Assembly: GCA_964349045.1 (NCBI GenBank)
Contig: CAYGFI010000077.1
Location: 1 to 21,469 of the forward strand
Direction: 5' to 3'
DNA: 21,469 bases
DNA from: JACJXF01 sp964349045
GTDB taxonomy: Bacteria > Bacteroidota > Bacteroidia > Bacteroidales > GCA-2748055
The translations under genes were made by a program, and so were the position numbers. The notes below the pieces were generated by a model. It saw nothing but the letters and a program-made list of their open reading frames with translations, was not told where the DNA came from and made no database searches. Shown in pieces: positions 7,913 through 15,326 of the stretch; the first letter of the stretch is position 1, and each line of letters begins with the position of its first letter.

Positions 7913-9853
7913 ATGGTTAAAATAGATTCAAAAATACCTGCAGGATCACTTGCTGAAAAATGGTCGAATTACAAAGCCACACAGAACCTTGTCAATCCGT
8001 CGAATAAGAAAAAACTCGATATTATTGTTGTGGGTACCGGTCTTGCCGGAGCCTCTGCCGCGGCTTCTCTTGGGGAAATGGGATTCAACGTTAAGACATT
8101 CTGTTACCAGGATAGTCCTCGCAGGGCGCACAGCATTGCCGCCCAGGGAGGTATCAACGCGGCAAAAAATTACCAGAACGATGGCGACAGCGTTTACCGC
8201 CTCTTTTACGATACCATAAAAGGAGGTGATTATCGTTCACGTGAGTCAAATGTGTACCGTCTTGCTGAAGTAAGCAATTCCATCATTGATCAGTGCGTAG
8301 CCCAGGGTGTTCCATTTGCAAGGGATTACGGAGGTTATCTTGTTAACCGTTCTTTCGGGGGAGCGCAGGTTTCCAGGACATTTTATGCAAAAGGGCAAAC
8401 CGGACAACAGCTTTTACTGGGAGCATTCAGCGCATTAATGAGACAGGTGAAACTGGGAAGCGTAAAGCTCTATCCCAGAACTGAGATGCACGACCTGGTA
8501 ATTATTGATGGAAAAGCCCGGGGTATCATTACAAGAGATCTGATTACCGGTAATATTGAAAGGCACTTTGCTCATGCGGTTGTCCTTGCAACCGGAGGTT
8601 ATTCAAATGCTTATTTTTTATCCACAAATGCCATGGGATCGAATGTAAGCGCTGCCTGGATGAGTTATAAAAGAGGCGCCTTTTTTTCAAATCCATGCTT
8701 TGTTCAGATTCATCCTACCTGTATTCCTGTTCACGGCGAGTCACAGTCAAAGCTTACCCTGATGAGTGAGAGCCTGCGTAACGATGGCCGGATATGGGTT
8801 CCTAAAAACATTGAAGACGCTAAAAAAATTCAGAAGGGTGAAATGAAAGCCGGAGATATACCCGAGGAAAACCGCGATTACTACCTCGAGAGAAGGTACC
8901 CGGCATTCGGAAACCTGGTTCCCAGGGATGTTGCTTCACGAGCGGCCAAAGAACGTTGCGATGACGGCTACGGAGTTGGAAATACAGGCTTAGCTGTTTT
9001 TCTTGATTTTAAAGATGCCATCCTGAAACAGGGAAAACAAGCCATTGAGGAAAAATACGGGAACCTCTTTCAGATGTATGAAAAAATCGTTGATACGGAT
9101 CCCTATACCTCCCCGATGATGATATATCCTGCTACTCATTATGTGATGGGCGGACTTTGGGTTGATTATGAACTTATGACCAATATAAAGGGACTTTACG
9201 CCATTGGTGAAGCCAATTTCTCCGATCACGGGGCAAACCGCCTGGGAGCTTCCGCCCTGATGCAAGGACTGGCTGATGGTTATTTTGTGTTACCCTATAC
9301 CATTCAAAACTACCTAGCCGCTGAAATCAGAACTCCAAAAATGTCTGTTGAAAGCCCTGAGTTTGAGGAAGCTGAAAAAAACGTCCGTTCAAAAATGGAT
9401 GGGCTTCTGAGCGTCCGGGGAAAAGCAACGGTTGACTCGTTTCATAAAAGACTTGGTAAAATTATGTGGGACCATGTCGGGATGGCAAGGAACAAAAAGG
9501 GTTTGGAGGAAGCGATCGGCATGATAAAGGAACTACGCAACGAATTCTGGAAAGACGTTAAAGTTCCCGGTAAGCTTGACGAAATGAATACCGAACTCGA
9601 GAAAGCCACCCGTGTTGCCGATTTTCTGGAGATGGGTGAACTAATAGCAAGAGATGCATTGCAAAGGGAAGAATCATGTGGGGGACATTTCAGGGAAGAA
9701 TACCAGACACCCGAAGGAGAAGCATTGCGTGACGACGATAAGTATACTTTTGTTTCTGCATGGGAGCATAAAGGCCCTACACAGGACCCGGTACTTCACA
9801 AGGAAGATTTGAATTTTGAATTTATCGAGGTTAAACAAAGAAACTATAAATAA
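7913..9853 (+). CDS. sdhA: Succinate dehydrogenase/fumarate reductase flavoprotein subunit
   Basis: The catalytic subunit interconverts succinate and fumarate with covalently bound FAD. The 646-residue chain shows the dinucleotide-binding motif GTGLAG at 41-46 and the FAD-attachment motif AHSIAAQGG with His73. It also has HPT at 267-269, the active-site Arg338 in PRDVASR, His409 in THYVMGG, and the FAD-binding GEANFSDHGANRLG block at 432-445. The C-terminal helical domain with EESCGGHFREEY is intact. There is no Tat signal, so the site faces the cytoplasm. Length and motifs agree with the B-type enzymes that pair with a single di-heme anchor, which is the neighbour upstream. The physiological direction (succinate oxidation or fumarate reduction) cannot be read from the sequence; in Bacteroidota either or both occur. 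Confidence 0.97.
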   Translation: MVKIDSKIPAGSLAEKWSNYKATQNLVNPSNKKKLDIIVVGTGLAGASAAASLGEMGFNVKTFCYQDSPRRAHSIAAQGGINAAKNYQNDGDSVYRLFYDTIKGGDYRSRESNVYRLAEVSNSIIDQCVAQGVPFARDYGGYLVNRSFGGAQVSRTFYAKGQTGQQLLLGAFSALMRQVKLGSVKLYPRTEMHDLVIIDGKARGIITRDLITGNIERHFAHAVVLATGGYSNAYFLSTNAMGSNVSAAWMSYKRGAFFSNPCFVQIHPTCIPVHGESQSKLTLMSESLRNDGRIWVPKNIEDAKKIQKGEMKAGDIPEENRDYYLERRYPAFGNLVPRDVASRAAKERCDDGYGVGNTGLAVFLDFKDAILKQGKQAIEEKYGNLFQMYEKIVDTDPYTSPMMIYPATHYVMGGLWVDYELMTNIKGLYAIGEANFSDHGANRLGASALMQGLADGYFVLPYTIQNYLAAEIRTPKMSVESPEFEEAEKNVRSKMDGLLSVRGKATVDSFHKRLGKIMWDHVGMARNKKGLEEAIGMIKELRNEFWKDVKVPGKLDEMNTELEKATRVADFLEMGELIARDALQREESCGGHFREEYQTPEGEALRDDDKYTFVSAWEHKGPTQDPVLHKEDLNFEFIEVKQRNYK

Positions 9854-9873
9854 GGCATTAAAATCAGCATATT

Positions 9874-10614
9874 ATGGATTTTACATTAAAAATCTGGCGT
9901 CAGAAGAATTCCCAGGCACAAGGCAGGTTTGTGAATTATAAGATCGGGAATATTTCATCTGACAGTTCTTTTCTGGAAATGCTTGATGTATTGAATGAAG
10001 AGCTGATCCTCAGTAATGAAGAACCGGTAGCTTTCGATCACGATTGCCGGGAAGGAATCTGTGGCTGTTGCAGTTTGTATATCAATGGCCGCCCTCACGG
10101 GCCGGACGAAAAGATTACCGTTTGTCAACTCCACATGAGGAAATTTAAAGATGGAGACCAAATCATTATAGAACCCTGGAGAGCAAGGCCTTTTCCGGTT
10201 ATTAAAGATCTGATCGTTGACCGCACGGCATTCGATAAAATTATAATGGAAGGCGGTTTTATTTCTGTAAACACCGGTAATGCGCCGGATGCACATGCAA
10301 TTCCCATTCCCAAGCACGATGCCGATCTGGCTTTTGATGCAGCATCCTGCATTGGATGCGGGGCCTGCGTTGCTGCCTGCAAAAATGCATCTGCCATGCT
10401 CTTCGTATCTGCTAAAGTCTCTCAGTTTGCTTTAATCCCGCAGGGAAGGGTAGAGGCCAGGGAAAGAGTAAAAGCCATGGTATCGAAAATGGATGAACTG
10501 GGATTTGGCAGTTGCTCCAATACAGGGGCCTGTGAGGCGGAATGTCCAAAGGGAATATCGCTTACTAATATCGCGAGAATAAACAGGGAGTTTTTTAAGG
10601 CCGGAGCGCTTTAA
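9874..10614 (+). CDS. sdhB: Succinate dehydrogenase/fumarate reductase iron-sulfur subunit
   Basis: This subunit carries the three iron-sulfur centres that link the flavoprotein to the cytochrome b anchor. In the 246 residues the N-terminal ferredoxin fold has Cys58, Cys63, Cys66 and Cys84 for [2Fe-2S] (CREGICGCC then VCQLH). The C-terminal domain has CIGCGACVAACK, giving Cys159, Cys162 and Cys165, plus Cys224 for [4Fe-4S]. Cys169, Cys214 and Cys220 serve [3Fe-4S]. No cluster ligand is missing. It is the last gene of the sdhCAB operon and converges on the second aminopeptidase P gene with 35 bases between stops. A short imperfect hairpin in that gap (about 10617-10654) could terminate both transcripts but has no T-run. 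Confidence 0.96.
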   Translation: MDFTLKIWRQKNSQAQGRFVNYKIGNISSDSSFLEMLDVLNEELILSNEEPVAFDHDCREGICGCCSLYINGRPHGPDEKITVCQLHMRKFKDGDQIIIEPWRARPFPVIKDLIVDRTAFDKIIMEGGFISVNTGNAPDAHAIPIPKHDADLAFDAASCIGCGACVAACKNASAMLFVSAKVSQFALIPQGRVEARERVKAMVSKMDELGFGSCSNTGACEAECPKGISLTNIARINREFFKAGAL

Positions 10615-10649
10615 TTAATGACTCATCCCTGTGTCTGATGCTTATAGGG

Positions 10650-12056
10650 TCATTGGGAAGCATCGATTGGTTTCTCTTGAATTTTTTCGATCTCTTCAAT
10701 GGTTTTAGGAATTGGCTTACCCAGTACCCTGCCCCCATTTTCAGTTACCAGAACATCATCTTCAATACGTATTCCTCCAAAGTCCCTGAAGGTATCAACT
10801 TTATTATAGTTGATGAATTCTTCAAATTTTCTCTCAGACTTCCATAAGTCGATCAACGCGGGAATAAAATAAATACCGGGTTCAATAGTAAAAACAAATC
10901 CGGGTTTTAGTTTTTTAGCAAGCCGAAGGTAAGCGGTTCCAAACTGTTTGCTACGGGAAATCGTGTTATCATATCCAATAAAATTTTCACCGAGGTTTTC
11001 CATATCATGTACATCCAATCCCAGCATATGACCTAACCCGTGAGGGAAGAACAGGGCATGAGCTCCCTGCTGAACGGCATCTTCGGTATCACCTTTCATT
11101 ATCCCTAACTCTTTTAGTCCATCAACAATGGTTCCGGCTGCAGCTAAATGCAAATCCCTGTTAAAAACACCCGGCTTAATACTATTAATACTATTCACAT
11201 TGGCTGCCAGTACAATTTCATAGATCTCTTTTTGTCTCTGACTAAACCTGCCACCCACGGGCACCGAACGGGTAATATCACTCGCGTAATGCAAAGGAGA
11301 TTCACAGCCTGCATCCGCAACAACAATCCGACCTTCTTTAAGCATGTTCCCGTGAAAATGATTATGAAGGGTTTGGCCATCAATACTAAGAATAACAGGG
11401 AAAGAAACCATCCCTCCATTTGCCAGAGAAATGCCTTCCATCCGGCCAACAATCTCTCTCTCCCACGTACCGGGAAGAGCCATTTTCATCATCGCGGTAT
11501 GCATACGGTAGGCCACATCGATTGCAAATTCAATCTGTGAAATTTCACCCTCCTCCTTTATCTCCCGGAGGGAAATAACCGCTTTTATAAAATCCTCAGA
11601 AATAAATTCATTGATCTGTTGCACAGGAACACCGAGTACCTCTGAAATAAAAATCCGCTGGTCACCGCGGTACGGAGGAAGAATTTTTACATCCCGTTTC
11701 AGTTGTATGGCTTTCTGAACATCCGTATTTAACCGGGAAATTGGTTTTGTATTTGTTATCCCTGCCTTCGCAGCAATCTCTGAAATCGGAGGCTGAGTAC
11801 CCATCCAGATTATATCATCAATATCCCTGTCATTGCCATAAATAATCTCCTCTCCTGTTTCAAGATCAATTATTGCGGCCAATCCGGGTAAATCAATCCC
11901 AAAGAAATACAAAAACGAACTGTCCTGTCTGAAGGGATAGGTATTAGCAGCATAATTCATTGCACTCTCTTCATTTCCCGGGAAAAAAAGCAGACCTCCG
12001 GTACATTTTTTCTTCAGGTTATCCCGGCGCTTTGTATAAATTATTTTATCAAACAT
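10650..12056 (-). CDS. Aminopeptidase P family protein (second, diverged paralogue)
   Basis: The 468-residue protein has the same two-domain plan as the pepP product but is clearly a separate lineage. The N-terminal domain has FFPGNEESAMNY and RQDSSFLYFFGID. The M24 metal ligands are Asp248 (VVADAG), Asp260 (YASDITRS), His343 (HGLGHMLGLDVHD), Glu392 (TIEPGIYF) and Glu432 (GIRIEDD), all present. An insertion of roughly 30 residues lies between the last two ligand motifs (FIPALIDLWKSERKFEEFINYNK, at about 397-419 and beyond), longer than in the other copy; it may shape substrate choice, which is inference. No signal peptide is seen. Predicted activity is metal-dependent removal of the residue before proline. 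It is divergent from the unknown gene at 12457, with 400 bases between. Confidence 0.92.
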   Translation of the reverse strand: MFDKIIYTKRRDNLKKKCTGGLLFFPGNEESAMNYAANTYPFRQDSSFLYFFGIDLPGLAAIIDLETGEEIIYGNDRDIDDIIWMGTQPPISEIAAKAGITNTKPISRLNTDVQKAIQLKRDVKILPPYRGDQRIFISEVLGVPVQQINEFISEDFIKAVISLREIKEEGEISQIEFAIDVAYRMHTAMMKMALPGTWEREIVGRMEGISLANGGMVSFPVILSIDGQTLHNHFHGNMLKEGRIVVADAGCESPLHYASDITRSVPVGGRFSQRQKEIYEIVLAANVNSINSIKPGVFNRDLHLAAAGTIVDGLKELGIMKGDTEDAVQQGAHALFFPHGLGHMLGLDVHDMENLGENFIGYDNTISRSKQFGTAYLRLAKKLKPGFVFTIEPGIYFIPALIDLWKSERKFEEFINYNKVDTFRDFGGIRIEDDVLVTENGGRVLGKPIPKTIEEIEKIQEKPIDASQ

Positions 12057-12343
12057 AACGTTAAGATTAAAATAAACATCAAATAATGCCCAATATAGGA
12101 GGAATTACACCCAATTCAAAACCCATTATTTACTTGTGCTATCAAACATCCTGGTAAATCCTGCTACAGATCGAAGACAAATACAATTTCCACAAAACAG
12201 AATACATATTTCATCGAAGGAGAGTCTGCGATCCGCCTGAAATAACTTTGTTGTTATGAAACTTAAAAGACCGTTTTACGTAAACAAAATCCAAAAATGA
12301 TTATCAATATGAAAAATACATTGTGATATACTTGATTAAAAAA

Positions 12344-12412
12344 ATTCGCAAAAAAATTTTATTATTACGTGCGAATGCTATTGTTTATTTAGATCAATTT
12401 TTTATATTCGCA
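12344..12412. promoter_or_regulatory. Candidate operator: three ATTCGCA sites
   Basis: ATTCGCA occurs at 12344-12350, inverted as TGCGAAT at 12370-12376, and again at 12406-12412. The first two form an inverted repeat with a 19-base spacer. The third overlaps the predicted -7 box of the downstream gene. The arrangement looks like a transcription-factor binding region, but no binder is known. Confidence 0.4.
12381..12410 (+). promoter_or_regulatory. Candidate promoter of the unknown gene
   Basis: TTG at 12381-12383 is followed after 19 bases by TATATTCG at 12403-12410. This fits the Bacteroides -33 TTG / -7 TAnnTTTG pattern with one mismatch. It would give a leader of about 40 bases before the ATG at 12457. 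Confidence 0.4.
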
Positions 12413-12456
12413 TATACAAGTTGGTTTATTAACAGTTTCTCAACAAATTTATTAAC

Positions 12457-13188
12457 ATGCCCTACAGACGACTCCCCAATACCGATAATGCCAGACTTAA
12501 GGCTCTGTACACTGCATTCAGTAAAGGAAAAGATCTTCCTCCATTCAAATTAGCCTATAGTCAGGGTACCTTTACCAAAATACAATCGCTGTTATCCAGC
12601 TATGAGCATGTTTTATCGGAAAACAAAACCTCATATAACCTGCAAATTGAAAAAAATAAAGATTATCATAAGCATGCCCATAAGGCCAGATTATATGTTT
12701 CACATTTTATCCAGGTAGTCAACCTGGCCATTGTCAGGGGAGATTTACCTGCCTCAACCCGGTCCTATTTTGGAATGGACGAAGATGAGAAAAAGCTTCC
12801 ATCCCTTCAGACTGATGAAGATCTGCTTGAATGGGGAAATAAACTCATTGAAGGAGAAAAGGAAAGACGTCTTGCAAGTCTTACTGCAATTACCAACCCT
12901 TCCATCGCGGTTGTCAAAGTATATTTCGAAAGATTTCTCGATGTTTACAATTTACAGAACTCACTTAAGAAACGTTGTCAACTGGCTCAGAATAATATCA
13001 ATGAAAAGCGCTGTTTAGTTGATTCTGTTATTCAGCAATTATGGAATGAAGTGGAAGAAACTTTTAAGGAACTTCCCGAGGAATTACGAAGAGAAAAAGC
13101 CTCAGATTACGGTATTGTTTATATTTACCGGAAAAATGAAATGGGTCCGATGAAGATGTTTAAAAACGTTAATATGGAAATCGGTTGA
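12457..13188 (+). CDS. Conserved Bacteroidota protein of unknown function
   Basis: The 243-residue protein begins MPYRRLPNTDNARLKAL, an opening I recognise from unannotated proteins common in Bacteroidota, but I know no function for the family. It has no signal peptide or membrane helix and appears mostly alpha-helical and highly charged. A region near 58-80 is rich in Lys and His (KDYHKHAHKAR), and charged stretches at about 105-140 and 165-215 could form coiled coils. No catalytic or metal motif stands out. The C-terminus (YGIVYIYRKNEMGPMKMFKN) looks like a short beta unit. Its upstream region carries repeated ATTCGCA sites. Its last 20 bases overlap the 3' end of the convergent CPBP gene. 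Codon use looks like its neighbours. Confidence 0.85.
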   Translation: MPYRRLPNTDNARLKALYTAFSKGKDLPPFKLAYSQGTFTKIQSLLSSYEHVLSENKTSYNLQIEKNKDYHKHAHKARLYVSHFIQVVNLAIVRGDLPASTRSYFGMDEDEKKLPSLQTDEDLLEWGNKLIEGEKERRLASLTAITNPSIAVVKVYFERFLDVYNLQNSLKKRCQLAQNNINEKRCLVDSVIQQLWNEVEETFKELPEELRREKASDYGIVYIYRKNEMGPMKMFKNVNMEIG

Positions 13189-14110
13189 ATTCTTTTTTAA
13201 AAACATATTTACGATAAATCAGGTAGAGTAAGGCGAACCCGGCCAATGCACTGAGAAAAGCCAAAGCAATTCCTTTTTCAGGTGTTCCTGTTTTTTCCAG
13301 GTAATCACCAATATATCCCCCGTAAAAATAAAAATAGAATATTGTGGCGACAGCATTATTGACAAAGTGAACCAAAATCGTTAACCAGATCGACCCGCTC
13401 CAATAAAACAAATAACCAAGAATAAGTCCTAAGAAGAATCTTGGAAGAAAAGATAAAAATTGAATGTGCATGGCGCTGAACAGAAAAGCTGTGGCAATAA
13501 TTGCCCAATGGGCATGACCAAACCAGCGATTCAACAACTTTTGAATTATTCCCCTGAACAGCAACTCCTCCCCAAAAGCTGGTATCACTGCAATCACAAC
13601 CAGGTTAAAAAACAAACCTCCTGTTCCCCTGGGTTTTAAAAAACTTTCCATAATCCTGTTCATTTGGTTTTCCTTCTCATGGAAAAAGTTTTCTACTCCG
13701 CTCATAAATTCCGGTAATCCCAGATTGGCGTTTAAATAGGTCAGAAGGTTGGTAAATGGCAGAATTACCAATATAAAAAGGATCCCGAGCATGTTGATTT
13801 GCCAGCCTGCAATTTCATTTAAACCTAAAAAGCTTTTCCAGTCTGCATGAATAAACCAGGCCGAAGCCAGTGCAGCAAAAATAAACATTCCCGCAGAAGT
13901 AAATGCCTGAACATATTTCAGAAAGCCAAGGATCCGGGGATCGTTATATGACTCTAACGAGTGAAGCATCTCATCAAATGATAAACCGAATATAAACTTT
14001 CCGCTTACCATACCTGTCACCTGGAAAACAATCCAGGATCCTAAAACGATCAGGGCAGTAAATATTAATTGTCTTGCAGGATGTGCGTCAGCTAAAAAAC
14101 TTTTTTCCAT
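13169..14110 (-). CDS. CPBP family intramembrane glutamic protease (Abi/Rce1-like)
   Basis: This 313-residue integral membrane protein has about eight hydrophobic segments and the three hallmark motifs of the CPBP (CAAX protease and bacteriocin-processing) family. These are EELLFRG with Glu181, Glu182 and Arg186; FSAMH with Phe211 and His215; and HFVNN with His248 and Asn252. The active-site glutamates and histidines are all present, so proteolytic activity is plausible. Substrates of most bacterial members are unknown; roles proposed for the family include processing of peptides and self-immunity to bacteriocins, and no bacteriocin gene is visible nearby. It is divergent from dusB, with 47 bases between starts, and its 3' end overlaps the unknown gene by 20 bases tail to tail. 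Confidence 0.9.
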   Translation of the reverse strand: MEKSFLADAHPARQLIFTALIVLGSWIVFQVTGMVSGKFIFGLSFDEMLHSLESYNDPRILGFLKYVQAFTSAGMFIFAALASAWFIHADWKSFLGLNEIAGWQINMLGILFILVILPFTNLLTYLNANLGLPEFMSGVENFFHEKENQMNRIMESFLKPRGTGGLFFNLVVIAVIPAFGEELLFRGIIQKLLNRWFGHAHWAIIATAFLFSAMHIQFLSFLPRFFLGLILGYLFYWSGSIWLTILVHFVNNAVATIFYFYFYGGYIGDYLEKTGTPEKGIALAFLSALAGFALLYLIYRKYVFKKEFNRFPY

Positions 14111-14122
14111 TCGGTTTATTAG

Positions 14123-14130
14123 TATTTTTG
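14123..14130 (+). promoter_or_regulatory. Candidate -7 promoter box for dusB
   Basis: TATTTTTG matches TAnnTTTG exactly and lies 27 bases before the dusB start in the short gap to the divergent CPBP gene. No clear -33 TTG is seen at the proper distance. Confidence 0.4.
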
Positions 14131-14157
14131 CACAAAACTAATTAATTTTTCAGGGTT

Positions 14158-15171
14158 TTGAAGATTCGTGATATTGATCTTGGAGATTACCCGCTTTTTC
14201 TTGCACCGATGGAAGACATAACAGATCCTTCCTTCCGGTATGTATGCAAGAAAAATGGCGCTGATGTTTTGTACACGGAATTTATTTCATCGGATGGACT
14301 GATCCGGGACGGTAAAAAAAGTGTTTTAAAACTTGACATCTTCGATTACGAAAGACCTATTGGCATACAGCTTTATGGCCATATAACAGAAGCGATGACA
14401 GAGGCCACAAAAATTGCTGAAAAAGCAAACCCGGAACTGATCGATATCAATTTCGGATGCCCGGTCAGAAAAATTTCCAACCGCGGCGCCGGCGCGGGTA
14501 TGTTGCTGAATATCCCGGCGATGCTCGAAATGACCCGTGCCATCGTACGGTCAACTCATCTTCCGGTTACCGTAAAAACACGCCTGGGATGGGATGAGAA
14601 TTCAAAGAATATTGTTGAAATAGCTGAAATGCTGCAGGATACCGGGATTGAAGCCCTTACCATTCATGGCCGAACACGTAACCAGCTTTATAAAGGAATC
14701 GCAGACTGGACATTGATTGGAGAGGTGAAGAATAATCCCCGGATGAAAATTCCCATCATCGGAAACGGCGATGTTACCTCCCCTGAAATAGCGAAAAAAC
14801 TGTTTGACTCATACGGTGTGGATGGCATCATGATAGGAAGAGCAAGCGTGGGAAAACCATGGATATTCAAGCATATCAAACATTTCATTCTTTCGGGGGA
14901 TCTGTTACCCGAACCTGTTCTGGAAGAGAAAGTTGATATTGCCATCGAGCATTTTAAAAGAAGCGTTGAATGGAAGGGTGAAATTACAGGTGTCCTTGAA
15001 ATGCGAAGGCACTTATCGAATTATTTCAAAGGCTTGCCCCACTTCAAAGAAATACGGAGGAGGCTTCTTACTACAAAAATACCCGGTGAGGTACTGGAAA
15101 TACTGGAAGAAATCCGCCAGCAATACAAGGGTATGCAGTTTGAGGGAGAGAATGATTATTTCAGATATTAA
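14158..15171 (+). CDS. dusB: tRNA-dihydrouridine synthase (DusB-like)
   Basis: The FMN-dependent enzyme reduces specific uridines of tRNA to dihydrouridine with NADPH. The 337-residue protein starts KIRDIDLGDYPLFLAPMEDITDPSFR and has the TIM-barrel motifs in order: APM at 16-18, INFGCPV with the catalytic Cys101, Lys140 in VKTR, His170 in TIHGRTR, GNGD at 202-205, and the phosphate-binding IMIGRA at 225-229. A helical C-terminal tRNA-binding domain follows. The start is a TTG at 14158: an in-frame TAA at 14143 leaves no ATG or GTG between it and the conserved N-terminus, so a non-ATG start is forced. The assignment to DusB rather than DusA or DusC rests on overall resemblance to the NifR3-like group. 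Confidence 0.94.
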   Translation: MKIRDIDLGDYPLFLAPMEDITDPSFRYVCKKNGADVLYTEFISSDGLIRDGKKSVLKLDIFDYERPIGIQLYGHITEAMTEATKIAEKANPELIDINFGCPVRKISNRGAGAGMLLNIPAMLEMTRAIVRSTHLPVTVKTRLGWDENSKNIVEIAEMLQDTGIEALTIHGRTRNQLYKGIADWTLIGEVKNNPRMKIPIIGNGDVTSPEIAKKLFDSYGVDGIMIGRASVGKPWIFKHIKHFILSGDLLPEPVLEEKVDIAIEHFKRSVEWKGEITGVLEMRRHLSNYFKGLPHFKEIRRRLLTTKIPGEVLEILEEIRQQYKGMQFEGENDYFRY

Positions 15172-15246
15172 TTCATTTTAAGACTCCTATAACCATTCAA
15201 AATGATACCTTATTTGCCAAAGCTGATAACCAGGATCTGGCGGTTG

Positions 15247-15300
15247 ACTTTGAAATTACATTGTTCTTACTTTGAAATTACATTCATCTTATTTTGAATT
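15247..15300 (+). repeat. 22-base tandem direct repeat, about 2.5 copies
   Basis: A unit beginning ACTTTGAAATTACATT is present at 15247-15268 and 15269-15290, differing at only a few positions near its end. A decayed third start (ATTTTGAATT) lies at 15291-15300. It occupies much of the 155-base gap between the convergent stops of dusB and nadB. No gene lies in this gap. Confidence 0.75.
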
Positions 15301-15326
15301 TGAGAAAGGGATAAATGAATTACACT

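Larger units (their letters stand above)
12057..12456. other. 400-base divergent intergenic region
   Basis: No credible gene lies here; a frame opening at 12323 has poor composition and overlaps the real gene at 12457. The right half is strongly AT-rich and holds a candidate promoter (12381-12410) and three copies of ATTCGCA described separately. A second box, TAACTTTG at 12243-12250, also fits TAnnTTTG on the plus strand but lies over 200 bases from the gene. Confidence 0.6.

Noticed and set aside
10617..10654. Bidirectional terminator between sdhB and the second aminopeptidase P gene
   Set aside because: The stem (ATGA and CCCT pairing with AGGGTCAT) needs a 5-base bulge and lacks T-runs, so it was not listed as a feature.
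12323..12553. A plus-strand open frame overlapping the start of the unknown gene
   Set aside because: Its first part is low-complexity AT-rich sequence and the rest is the conserved gene read in another frame.
13169..14110. CPBP protease as part of a bacteriocin or phage-defence system
   Set aside because: No peptide precursor, transporter or defence gene lies nearby; the neighbours are an unknown protein and dusB.
15247..15300. Possible CRISPR remnant
   Set aside because: The units abut directly with no spacers and no cas gene is present.
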